This document shows, piece by piece, positions 59,301 to 64,000 of a stretch of DNA of 64,000 bases. The notes under the pieces are model-generated. The model ran no database searches, was not told the DNA's origin, and saw only the letters and a list, made by a program, of their open reading frames with translations. The position numbers and the translations under genes were made by a program. Source of the DNA: Euptelea pleiosperma (taxonomy: Eukaryota; Streptophyta; Magnoliopsida; Ranunculales; Eupteleaceae); contig CM068543.1 of the NCBI GenBank assembly GCA_035048495.1, positions 30,228,096 to 30,292,095 on the forward strand. The letters run 5' to 3'. Every line of letters begins with the position of its first letter. Within the stretch, counting starts at the first letter, position 1.

Positions 59301-61309
59301 ATGTATATGTAGCGATTCAATCAATAGATTCAATACTAAATTTAATGAGGAATAGAGAAGCAAGAAAAAATGGTTAGCCCTTATAATGTCTTTGAACAGT
59401 AAGAAGGGGATTTGGGGAGATATTACATAAATATGGAAGATTGCTTGCAACTCACTGCTTTCTGTTTAAGGTCTTCCATTTTCAATTGGAAAGAAACCAT
59501 CATTGGCAACTTTGTCAATACAGGGCTTGCAGGAATGGTGGCTAGAACAAAATGCTTCTTTTTTTGTTTTTCAAATCACCCCTTCTAACAATCGAACAAA
59601 TAAATTATTCACAAAGAAACAGGCAACAAATTGGTAAGAAGAAACGCTTAGGATGCTGACTTAATGAGATCAGGCCATGTTTTCAGTAAAAGTGGAAGCA
59701 ACAATAGTTCATTTATTTTGTAATGTAAACCAACAAAACCACTATTAGAATTTTGTGAAAATAATAGAAAGTAGTAGGATCAATAAGAAAAACTGAGTAA
59801 TAGGCACAGGGCATACCTTTAACCAAACCATGTCTGTGTCGCACATCAATACCTCAAAGCCGAAAGGCAGCATAGCATCTATCAAGGTAACTTTTTCTCT
59901 CCCCATCTTGTGAAATGTTGGTGAGCCCCAACCAACATCTGCTGTGCTCATATGACTACCCATATCAAAAACAGGAACACCTTTCCAATACAAAGCCTCC
60001 AAAAGTTTGGTGTCCATTGCACCTATAAGAACAATTTCAAACTTCTTTATGTAATGACGCAGAATCTAGGAGAAAGATTTTATTAGAAACATGGTTGAAA
60101 ATCTCGTTTCGTCTCGTTCCAGTAAGGTACCGAGACAATACATAGGGGGATGTATCATCTCGTGCCAACAACTTAATTTAAGTACTAAAATTGGTTTAAA
60201 CCTTATTTTCATTGTGCATGTATGTTTTTTTTTATAAGTATTGTATATGTATGTTTATAACACTTGTAAATGCTAAAAACAAGTTTGTAACTTAATTAAG
60301 AATTAAAAAATGGTCTAACCCTATCGAGACATAGTGTTTTTTCCATTGTCTCATTTCGTCTCGGTCGATACATCTCGTTCCGCCAGCTTACTGAGACGAT
60401 GAAACGGAACGAGATTTTAAACCTTGATTAGAAGACAAATATATTTTTTCATTTCAAAAAATATTACATTGTTTAAGTTACGAGAAATTACCTACAAGAA
60501 GATTAGAAACGCCGAGATCAGTCAAGTGTTTAACCCAATTCAAGATAAAATCCATGAACGCGTAGTTCCCAAAGGTTACAACGATGATGTTATCTTTCAC
60601 CCTTTCCTCCACCAGTGCTTTGGTCAACCGAAAGGCCTTCAAAGGTGGCATCTTTGTACCAAGATGTGGGACTTCCCATATAGGGCTTATTGATTTACTT
60701 GGTGGCAGTGTTGGAGCTGCCGGGACTTCAACCTCTACAGTTGGATGAGAAGAATTGGGAGCATGATCTATTTGAGGAGAATCTACATCTGAAAAGGCAT
60801 TCATGTTGAGATAAATAAATGTCAGCAAAACTAGAGCAAGGAGAACACATCAAACGCCACAAAATAAAGATGAGAATTCTCTTTCTGTGTGTGTTTAAGA
60901 TCACTATGGATTAACTAAATTGATCCTGAGTGAAAGATGTCTAATTCATCTCCTCGAATCCACCGAGTTTTTGAATCTTCAACTAAAATTAAAGCTGGAA
61001 CAACAGAATAATCAAACTGAGGAAACAAATTGTTCACAAAAAAACATAATTGGAGGTTAATAATGCTATAATAAGAAACATATTTCAGAAACGATCGATT
61101 CAACCCAGAAGAAAAAAAATTAGAAACTTACGTGAAACAGAGGAGGGGGAGAACAAGGAGGTTGTGTAGACAGGGGACTTCCCCGTGTAAACGGCAGACA
61201 AGACATAGAAGGAGGAGAAGACGATGCCGATAATGAGTGTGGCGTAAATCGTCACGAACAGAGGCTTCGAGTTAGCCATGTCTTGGAATGGATTATTCCA
61301 AGACGCCAT
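35157..61309 (-). CDS. XEG113: Extensin arabinosyltransferase XEG113 (GT77), 13 exons
   Basis: This is the plant XEG113 protein, a Golgi type II membrane enzyme. From established work on the family, it adds the third L-arabinofuranose to the short arabinoside chains on hydroxyproline of extensins, acting after the HPAT and RRA enzymes. CDS (minus): 61132-61309, 60492-60788, 59817-60022, 59057-59162, 56946-57202, 56659-56794, 55744-55838, 55590-55643, 45196-45309, 36442-36540, 36222-36341, 35429-35515, 35157-35324. The sum is 1,917 nt, 638 residues, close to the ~640 of Arabidopsis XEG113. A membrane anchor lies at residues 16-41, and the nucleotide-sugar DxD motif is DTD at 220-222. Every junction keeps phase, and no stop interrupts the exons, so it looks functional. 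Introns 8 and 9 account for 19 kb and hold most of the transposons. Confidence 0.95.
35429..35515 (-). CDS. XEG113: XEG113 exon 12 (GC donor)
   Basis: Acceptor AACAG. It codes for FRTVFSSFKNVKVIQF through FTDK. The donor is AAG|GCAAGT, the strong GC-AG consensus; no GT donor preserves the frame here. Confidence 0.93.
36222..36341 (-). CDS. XEG113: XEG113 exon 11
   Basis: Acceptor TTTCAG, donor GTACTG. It codes for VKESWLDVQLCQEG through FPKHSNEEM. Confidence 0.93.
36442..36540 (-). CDS. XEG113: XEG113 exon 10
   Basis: Acceptor ATGCAG, donor GTAATG. It codes for VNVMLRKQPKEEFGPG and REYSFLNNPLLPKQ. Confidence 0.94.
37441..37722 (+). mobile_element. Miniature LTR retrotransposon (TRIM/SMART), copy 1, 282 bp
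   Basis: Two direct repeats (37,441-37,540 and 37,615-37,722) begin TGTTAGCGGAT and end TTTAACA. Between them are 74 bp: a primer binding site (TGGTATCAGAACC, one mismatch) at 37,541, a B-box-like GGTTCAAGTT, and a purine tract TGAGGGGGCA just before the 3' LTR. The duplication AGCAG flanks it exactly (37,436-37,440 and 37,723-37,727). The LTRs differ by six transitions and one 8-bp gap, so this is the older copy. It lies in intron 9 of XEG113, antisense to the gene. Confidence 0.93.
37728..38530. other. No gene recognised; intron 9 sequence
   Basis: A/T-rich intron DNA. 'gagacgaaat'-type motifs near 37,960-38,050 resemble the MITE at 60,090. Confidence 0.4.
38531..39330 (-). mobile_element. 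L1-type LINE ORF2 C-terminal remnant
   Basis: Minus-strand translation shows, in order and across frame breaks, FDRILMVNQLNWQGKQL, then NDTKEDAHHLMLH.KFARDI and, near 38,700, SIWYFLGIWKKEIK. These match the layout of the plant L1 zf-RVT and downstream region. It is degenerate, with several stops, and lies in XEG113 intron 9. Homologous sequence may extend further up to about 39,960. Confidence 0.55.
39331..41290. other. No gene recognised; intron 9 sequence
   Basis: Probably further decayed LINE DNA, but I could not place domains. The frames at 40,319-40,543 and 40,510-40,764 are not supported. Short GA dinucleotides occur near 41,262-41,279. Confidence 0.35.
41300..41815 (+). mobile_element. 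RTE-type LINE fragment (plus strand)
   Basis: The frame pieces CDHCITIKLTRKFYKTTIR and SVAGMRMLR.MSGKTTRTKS align with the same region of the RTE fragment at 43,877-44,440, which has CDCCVPIKLKGKFYKMAIR and SVSKMRMLRYMYGKTRKAKS. Several stops are present. It is a degenerate copy in intron 9. Confidence 0.65.
41840..42470 (+). mobile_element. L1-like LINE fragment
   Basis: The open frame at 41,846-42,043 (DLYRLVPIKELSVNHYFDT..., FKRNLLEREIENCITLLNSL) has the pattern of the region downstream of plant L1 reverse transcriptase. Homology continues weakly to about 42,460. It is inside intron 9. Confidence 0.5.
42471..43635. other. No gene recognised; intron 9 sequence
   Basis: A/T-rich intron DNA. 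The minus frame 43,023-43,322 has no motif. Confidence 0.4.
43640..44620 (-). mobile_element. RTE-type LINE, 5'-truncated, RT C-terminal half
   Basis: On the minus strand the homology starts near 44,620 (YLRKKIGGKTSEF...), passes a stop in the GST.SPYLFAL block, then gives a 187-residue open frame (44,440-43,877). That frame holds the active-site FGDD (usually FADD), FHYLGSIIRKDGEIEEDV, and MRMLRYMYGKTRKAKSRNE typical of plant RTE elements. The 3' end has 'tattgttgggataaggctta' and ATG repeats near 43,640. It lies in XEG113 intron 9 in the same orientation as the gene. Broken and not autonomous. Confidence 0.8.
44621..45195. other. Intron 9 sequence, nothing recognised
   Basis: A/T-rich intron DNA adjoining exon 9. 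No repeats or frames of note. Confidence 0.5.
45196..45309 (-). CDS. XEG113: XEG113 exon 9
   Basis: Acceptor TTTTTAG, donor GTATTT. It codes for VMPPLWCRLDRLWF through CPLDHVFE. This 114-bp exon is isolated between the two giant introns. Confidence 0.94.
45505..45955. repeat. Tandem array 1, ~67-72 bp unit, about 6.5 copies
   Basis: Units start near 45,505, 45,577, 45,644, 45,712, 45,782, 45,849 and 45,918. Each carries 'gatgtttccatggcctg', 'cttataattttcagtc' and 'ctgttttgatggccaacag'. The array reads through as open frames on the minus strand only because the unit has few stops; no protein family is implied. It lies in XEG113 intron 8. Confidence 0.9.
46016..46815. repeat. Tandem array 2, ~70-bp unit, about 7 copies
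   Basis: Units start near 46,016, 46,086, 46,520, 46,590, 46,659, 46,730 and 46,799. They share 'ggtccaagttttgaagcccg', 'agggctgttttgatggaccc' and 'aggtccagaacttggtctgg'. The 'ctgttttgatgg' core is shared with array 1, so both may derive from one ancestral unit. A MITE (46,153-46,507) interrupts the array. Confidence 0.9.
46153..46507. mobile_element. MITE, 355 bp, inside tandem array 2
   Basis: The ends TATATAACAAGGACAC and (inverted) TATGTAACAAGGACAC form a 16-bp terminal repeat with one mismatch. GGTCTGGACC flanks both sides (46,143-46,152 and 46,508-46,517), so the duplication is 9-10 bp, MULE-like. Excising one copy restores a normal array unit. The interior has 'cggtgtc/gacacc' pairs and is A/T-rich in the middle. 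Confidence 0.85.
46816..47690. other. Intron 8 sequence between arrays
   Basis: A purine-rich run near 46,980-47,045 is followed by CT-rich DNA and a TATA-like 'ctctataaattc' near 47,100. With the neighbouring arrays this may be part of an unclassified long terminal repeat or non-autonomous retroelement. No domain or terminus was found. Confidence 0.35.
47694..47929. repeat. Tandem array 3, left part (~140-bp degenerate unit)
   Basis: Repeated blocks are 'cccttgcgtggggg', 'aaggtcttttgacctt', 'ggattgacgtccta' and 'gattgggcattaa'. The same blocks continue after the copia insertion at 53,763, showing that the copia element landed inside this array. Confidence 0.75.
47930..48121 (+). repeat. copia 5' LTR, 192 bp
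   Basis: Starts TGTTGAAGGACG and ends CTTCTACT directly before the primer binding site. A TATA box TATAAATA lies at 48,016-48,023. It differs from the 3' LTR at four transition sites. Confidence 0.95.
48122..48133 (+). other. copia primer binding site
   Basis: TGGTATCAGAGC, complementary to the initiator tRNA-Met 3' end, begins immediately after the LTR. Confidence 0.93.
48847..50030 (+). pseudogene. gag: copia gag, frameshifted
   Basis: From the ATG at 48,847 the frame gives the UBN2-type capsid (TKLAGKNYLEWSRTAKMF, AVMSWLLNSM, YEFLAGLN). Near 49,535 the frame shifts. The next frame then carries two CX2CX4HX4C zinc knuckles (CAHCGKKCHTRDRC and CEGCGRKGHSKDRC) and a Ser/Thr/Pro-rich linker, and ends at TAG 50,031-50,033. 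Gag packages the element RNA into virus-like particles. Because of the shift, no intact full Gag can be made from this copy. The open frame could extend upstream to 48,718, but the 48,847 ATG matches the family start better. Confidence 0.85.
50034..51327 (+). pseudogene. pol: copia protease and integrase, broken
   Basis: Directly after the TAG the same frame gives the protease active site IIDSGAS. Then the frame shifts near 50,410. The integrase zinc-binding start (WHAHLGH) follows, and TGA at 50,533-50,535 falls exactly where the first Cys of the C-X2-C pair is expected. The DDE core is present (HTDVWGP, VDDFSRCTW, NGVAERKNRHLLE), then the GKG-like tail, ending at TAA 51,325-51,327, probably a former Gln codon. 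Integrase inserts the cDNA into the host genome; this copy cannot make it whole. Confidence 0.85.
51328..53563 (+). pseudogene. pol: copia reverse transcriptase-RNase H, interrupted
   Basis: After a broken linker the frame re-opens near 51,575 and is uninterrupted to 53,072. RT blocks are WELVDLPRGKKPVGCKWVY, FAPVAKPNSIRVILSLA, QLDVKNAFLHGDL, and the catalytic YVDD near 52,293. RNase H blocks are DADWAG, SSAEAEFRS and YCDNKAA. The coding sequence is then split by the miniature LTR element at 53,074-53,385 and resumes at 53,391, running to TGA at 53,561-53,563, ten bases before the 3' LTR. The insertion replaces the last ~60 residues with unrelated ones. Confidence 0.9.
53074..53385 (+). mobile_element. 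Miniature LTR retrotransposon (TRIM/SMART), copy 2, 312 bp
   Basis: Two 119-bp LTRs (53,074-53,192 and 53,267-53,385) differ at only two sites. They begin TGTTAGC and end TTTAACA. The 74-bp interior has a perfect primer binding site TGGTATCAGAGC (53,193-53,204), a B-box-like GGTTCAAGTC (53,226-53,235) and the purine tract CTGAGGGGGAG (53,256-53,266). ACACA flanks it at 53,069-53,073 and 53,386-53,390. There is no coding capacity. It sits inside the copia RNase H region in the same orientation and is the youngest insertion of this nest. Confidence 0.96.
53561..53570 (+). other. copia polypurine tract
   Basis: TGAGGGGGAG lies immediately before the 3' LTR and primes plus-strand synthesis. It overlaps the pol stop codon. 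Confidence 0.9.
53571..53762 (+). repeat. copia 3' LTR, 192 bp
   Basis: Same length as the 5' LTR, with four transition differences, and followed by the GTAAT target duplication. Confidence 0.95.
53763..54250. repeat. Tandem array 3, right part
   Basis: Continues the degenerate ~140-bp units of 47,694-47,929 ('aaggtcttttgacct', 'gactgacgtcc', 'ggcattaaatgcc', 'tgcccttgcg') after the copia element. Confidence 0.75.
54551..54925. repeat. 186-bp tandem duplication, two copies
   Basis: The block from 'aaagaaaagttcatgtcaca' to 'gattaaaaagaaaactattg' is repeated head to tail with a 186-bp period and a few differences. It is in XEG113 intron 8 and non-coding. Confidence 0.9.
54926..55589. other. 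Intron 8 sequence, nothing recognised
   Basis: A/T-rich intron DNA leading to exon 8, with a T-rich run near 55,465-55,485. Confidence 0.5.
55590..55643 (-). CDS. XEG113: XEG113 exon 8, 54 bp
   Basis: Acceptor TTCAG, donor GTGAGT. Eighteen codons, MKQIRTALAIASLLNRTL, followed by the 10.3-kb intron 8. Confidence 0.94.
55744..55838 (-). CDS. XEG113: XEG113 exon 7
   Basis: Acceptor GTGCAG, donor GTATGA. It codes for GGFLSFKPYIPKSLLLDG through SHFSLINYQ. It was found from frame and homology; the 100-bp intron 7 separates it from exon 8. Confidence 0.93.
55839..56658. other. XEG113 intron 6
   Basis: 820-bp GT-AG intron. No transposon was recognised in it. Confidence 0.8.
56659..56794 (-). CDS. 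XEG113: XEG113 exon 6
   Basis: Acceptor GGCAG, donor GTGAGC. It codes for AMYQQLRLEPYAVHTTFQ and GTEGKRHRLREAMVFYD, followed by a split Gly codon. Confidence 0.95.
56946..57202 (-). CDS. XEG113: XEG113 exon 5
   Basis: Acceptor CTACAG, donor GTAGGA. It codes for NAAYNIGIFHWRPT, LLADDKIWDQNGFN and FCSGHTYFVQ, all conserved in the GT77 domain. Confidence 0.95.
57203..59056. other. XEG113 intron 4
   Basis: 1,854-bp GT-AG intron. It contains an A/G-rich stretch near 58,080-58,115 and no recognised gene or element. Confidence 0.75.
59057..59162 (-). CDS. XEG113: XEG113 exon 4
   Basis: Acceptor GAACAG, donor GTGAAC. It codes for NPLPYFARFPGADVL through EIWQK and ends one base into the next codon. 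Confidence 0.94.
59163..59816. other. XEG113 intron 3
   Basis: 654-bp GT-AG intron, A/T-rich, with nothing else recognised. Confidence 0.8.
59817..60022 (-). CDS. XEG113: XEG113 exon 3 (DxD motif)
   Basis: Acceptor TTATAG, donor GTATGC. It codes for AMDTKLLEALYWKG through LMCDTDMVWLK. The DTD at residues 220-222 is the expected metal and nucleotide-sugar binding motif. Confidence 0.96.
60085..60430. mobile_element. MITE in XEG113 intron 2
   Basis: Inverted ends read 'gttgaaaatctcgtttcgt' on the left and, reversed, 'ggtttaaaatctcgttccgt' on the right. 'gtctcg' and 'gtaag(g/c)t' blocks follow inside. The centre is A/T-rich and non-coding. It fills most of the 469-bp intron. The target duplication is unclear. 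Confidence 0.65.
60492..60788 (-). CDS. XEG113: XEG113 exon 2 (stem and start of catalytic domain)
   Basis: Acceptor TTTTCAG, donor GTAATT. It codes for the variable Pro/Ser-rich stem, then the conserved MPPLKAFRLT and VTFGNYAFMDF blocks that open the GT77 domain. Confidence 0.95.
60789..61131. other. XEG113 intron 1
   Basis: 343-bp GT-AG intron. Nothing else was recognised. Confidence 0.8.
61132..61309 (-). CDS. XEG113: XEG113 exon 1 (start, membrane anchor)
   Basis: Codes for residues 1-59 plus one base. ATG is at 61,309. A hydrophobic run (PLFVTIYATLIIGIVFSSFY) forms the signal anchor. The donor is GTAAGT. A second in-frame ATG at codon 11 also precedes the anchor, so the exact start is slightly uncertain. 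Confidence 0.92.
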
Positions 61310-61510
61310 TGAAGTCTATGGATGGATTGACTCCAAATTTTGCACGAAGAAGAAGAAGAAACCTTAGGTAACTTCACATTTGCTTCAATTCTGCGCTTGA
61401 AGGAACAAAATAATTTATCTCAGAGCAACCCAGAAGGTCAACAGCCATGACTGTATCTGAGATGGGAGGGAATCCGCTCTGCCTCTTTCTTGAATAAATC
61501 TTTGATGACA
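61310..61510 (-). promoter_or_regulatory. XEG113 5' flank (5' UTR and core promoter region)
   Basis: About 200 bp separate the start codon from the first fold-back repeat. They hold a GA/CT tract ('agaagaagaagaa' at ~61,346-61,360). No clear TATA box was recognised, so the transcription start cannot be placed. Confidence 0.4.
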
Positions 61511-62235
61511 GAAGGGACGTCCGTTATCTACGTTGATGACGTACCAGTGTGAGCCACGTGGCACATTCTTAGAGACCACTGACAGTATGGATGTTTGAGT
61601 AGAACTTTGCTGATGGATCATAGTATGAGCCATGTGGCAGACTCTTAGAGAATACTGACCGTGTTGATGTTTGTCCCATTCGTAGGTGGACCTACATACC
61701 AAAATCAGCCGGAGAAATGATTTCATACCTTTGGATCTTTGTACCCCAAATAATGGTCAAATTTCACGGTTAAAATCAACCGATATAAACGACTCTAATT
61801 TAACGCTTAGAAATCACTAATCAGGTTGATTTTTTATCTGTAGAAACATCTAGGGATGGGACAAACATCAATAGTAGAACTTTACTGACGAACATCCCTC
61901 ATCAACGTTAATCACAAACATAATATGAGCTACGTGGCACAATCTTAGATATCAATTCAACCCAGTGGACTTACATACCAAAATTAACCTGATTAGTAAT
62001 TTATAACCGTTGGATTAGAATCTTTTTTTATGGGTTGTTTTTAACCGTGGGATATCTAGCATTATTTGGGATAATCCGATCCAAAAGTTAGAAATAACTA
62101 AGCAGGCTAATTTTTGGTATCTAGGTCGACTTAGGGATGAATTAACAAAAAAAAAAGGTCCACCTAGGGATGGATCAAACATCCAGACGGTCAGTGGTCT
62201 CTAAGAATGTTCCACGTGGATAATACTGCGGTACT
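61511..62235. repeat. Nested fold-back elements upstream of XEG113
   Basis: Minus-orientation cores at about 61,545-61,600, 61,610-61,690 and 61,915-61,950 face plus-orientation cores near 61,840-61,875 and 62,150-62,220. All carry variants of 'gagccacgtggca' and 'ctgaccgtatggatgt'. At least two copies are nested. They lie 200-900 bp upstream of the XEG113 start. Confidence 0.7.
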
Positions 62236-62596
62236 ACGAAGTTACGAACATCCGCCACCATCTCTTTCTCAGGTCAAAGTTTGACGACATATTTAATTAC
62301 CAAATTGCCCGTATTTCGTGTTTGATTTTGGGAAAGAAATAAATAGATCATGAGCTTCTCTTTTTTAATTGATCGACGTGACTCAAATAAACGGTGATGG
62401 AACCTGCGAGACATTTTATTATGGTGCATCAGAAAGTAACTGTTAAAAAATAAGGTATTAACCGGACGTGCGTTGCCATCGCCCCAACCCCAGCTCAGTT
62501 TCACAGTCACAATCCTCACTGCACGTGATTTATTGGAGAAATCTGTCGGATGACACGCTTCTCCTAACCTACCTTTTGATTAATTTGACTTGTGGG
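62236..62596. other. No gene recognised
   Basis: Intergenic DNA; the minus frame 62,274-62,519 has no motif. Confidence 0.4.
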
Positions 62597-62755
62597 TAGG
62601 GCTGTCAACGGATCGGGTTCAAATTGGATCGAGTCAGTATCGAATAGATCCAGAACCAATTCAATAGCTTTATCGTATCATGGTTCCCAAGTCCAAACCT
62701 GATGTTATCCGACTGAATCGGGTTATTGGGGGCGACCAGATCCATTGACAGCTGA
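62597..62755. mobile_element. Possible short hAT-like MITE
   Basis: Left end TAGGGCTGTCAACGGATC, right end inverted TCAGCTGTCAATGGATC. The ends match well, but no 8-bp duplication is visible. Confidence 0.45.
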
Positions 62756-63088
62756 ATGGTGTAGATCATCATCAATGGACGATATGGATGTACAAACAGC
62801 TTAGATCTATTGAACATCATGTCAACCATTAAATGCCCCATTCAAAAAAAAAACCTCTTTAATGCATTAAAATACTTAGGAAATTAATGTTGAAAGATTC
62901 TTAAATTTAATGAATGAACGAGGGAGGGAGAGTGCATATGCACGTTGGAAGGGATGGTACGATCATAAATTTTTAATTAGAGTTGAAATAAGCCCAACCT
63001 TGAATGCTCAAGTAACATGGCATCCCTTCATCATCATTATAGAAAACATTACTACCTTCATTTTAATGCTTTTTTTTAGTAAAACTTC

Positions 63089-63267
63089 GATGACAGGGCA
63101 GCAGATCACGGCACGTGGATTTTGTACCGGCGGACCACCTTAGCCTCACCACCCACGTACACAGGTGAGCACTCGGCACTTGAGTGCTCACCTGGGTACA
63201 TGTGTGGTGAGGCCGAGGTGGTCAGTCCGTACAAATCCACGTGCCGAGATCTGCTGCCCTATCATCT
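63089..63267. mobile_element. Hairpin MITE, arms ~85 bp
   Basis: The left arm (GATGACAGGGCAGCAGATC... to 'gtgagcactc') and right arm (inverted GATGATAGGGCAGCAGATC...) pair along almost their whole length with a loop of about 8 bases. 'cttcgatgaca' occurs on both sides (63,085-63,095 and 63,269-63,280), a possible target repeat whose exact relation to the element ends is unclear. No coding sequence. Confidence 0.75.
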
Positions 63268-64000
63268 CCTTCGATGACACAGAGCCCGGTCATCAAAGTT
63301 TTGTTCCTTTTTTTTGGGGTCATTGACATGCACACTGACAGTGACACGCATGCAAACACATCATATGCATGACATATGATGAATGAAGATTAGAGATGTC
63401 ATTCCACAAACCCCCCCGCCAACGAATAGGTAAGTAGAGGCCCAAATGTAGTCATACCTATTGATTAGTGTGATGTGATCACATTGGACATCGGTTCTCG
63501 GATCCGCCGACTCGATATCCCTCCACCCAACCCAAACCCGCTGGTTGACCCTACCCCAATGGACCCAGAATTTTCCCCACTGGGTTTCCAACCCTACTGA
63601 TCTGAGAAATACCTGGGTCCAATCAATCCTCTTCTCTCCATAAATGAGTCTGAGCAATCCCAATCTACTCCTCCTGAGTCAGGAGGACGGTCATCAAGAG
63701 CATAGTCCATAAGCAAATGAAATAGTCCTAGAAACTCCTTTCTCGTGGGTTGCAACGGAAATGGAGTACTCCTCCGAGTCTCTCCCAACTCATCAGCATT
63801 CAGAGACACTGGTGCCTTTAGAGGAATCTTTACTTGAGGTGCACTCACTCTAATTACTGTTAGTTTCATTATGAAGTTGCTTCTCCCAAGATCCGATTCA
63901 TGGAGTTAGTGACGGGCCCTTATCCGTACCCTGGCATTAGATGTTGATTTTAGCCTAGAATTGTCGAGGGAGTGGGAAACCCTCAACAATCTAGGCTTTG
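63268..64000. other. Unassigned; one uncertain minus-strand frame
   Basis: The minus frame 63,594-63,869 (91 codons) is open and has a varied composition, but I recognise no family and it has no supported splice partner. A C-run sits near 63,411-63,417. The last 50 bases form an inverted repeat. Confidence 0.3.
63951..63998. repeat. Inverted repeat at the window edge
   Basis: 'agcctagaattgtcgaggg' pairs with 'ccctcaacaatctaggct' around a 9-base loop, with one mismatch and one unpaired base. It may be the end of an element continuing beyond the window. Confidence 0.6.

Noticed and set aside
61415..61726. 103-codon minus-strand frame upstream of XEG113
   Set aside because: It reads through the fold-back repeats, which occur many times elsewhere without coding conservation.
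63361..63869. Two minus-strand frames as exons of a gene
   Set aside because: No recognisable family, no supported splice sites joining them and the window ends nearby.

Overview
This is a repeat-rich piece of a flowering-plant nuclear genome. The evidence is GT-AG introns, plant Ty1/copia, Ty3/gypsy-like, RTE and L1 retroelements, MITEs, and fragments of NBS-LRR and PPR genes. The very long, transposon-filled introns suggest a large-genome woody lineage, but the species cannot be named from the sequence. There are no prokaryotic features, rRNA genes or CRISPR arrays.

One gene is clearly complete. It lies on the minus strand from 61,309 down to 35,157 and encodes the Golgi extensin arabinosyltransferase XEG113 (family GT77). 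I assembled 13 exons whose phases all fit, giving 638 codons plus stop. Eleven introns are GT-AG and the last is GC-AG. Introns 8 (10.3 kb) and 9 (8.7 kb) are packed with transposons.

Layout. 1-4.2 kb: nested fold-back (inverted repeat) elements, including a MITE with a perfect 9-bp target duplication. 4.2-10.7 kb: LTR-like and unassigned sequence. 10.7-11.3 kb: decayed N-terminus of a CC-NBS-LRR gene. 12.8-20.3 kb: two related solo-LTR-like elements with perfect 5-bp target duplications (12,803-14,911 and 16,984-18,532), the second nested in a larger LTR-like element (15,391-20,258). 20.3-22.2 and 29.5-30.5 kb: gene-like but broken sequence I do not recognise. 25.4-27.7 kb: 3'-truncated copia element with a solo LTR in its gag. 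30.8-34.1 kb: hAT-like and fold-back MITEs, a PPR pseudogene and an RTE tail. 35.2-61.3 kb: XEG113. 61.5-64 kb: fold-back elements in its upstream region and unassigned sequence.

Intron 8 of XEG113 holds a nearly full Ty1/copia element (47,930-53,762): two 192-bp LTRs differing at 4 sites, a GTAAT target duplication, a PBS, a PPT and recognisable gag, protease, integrase, RT and RNase H, broken by stops, frameshifts and an insertion. That insertion is a 312-bp miniature LTR retrotransposon (TRIM/SMART type: 119-bp LTRs, 74-bp interior, ACACA duplication). A second, older copy (282 bp, AGCAG duplication) lies in intron 9. These two miniature elements, the hairpin-bearing solo-LTR family and the tandem ~70-bp arrays in intron 8 are the most interesting mobile-DNA observations.
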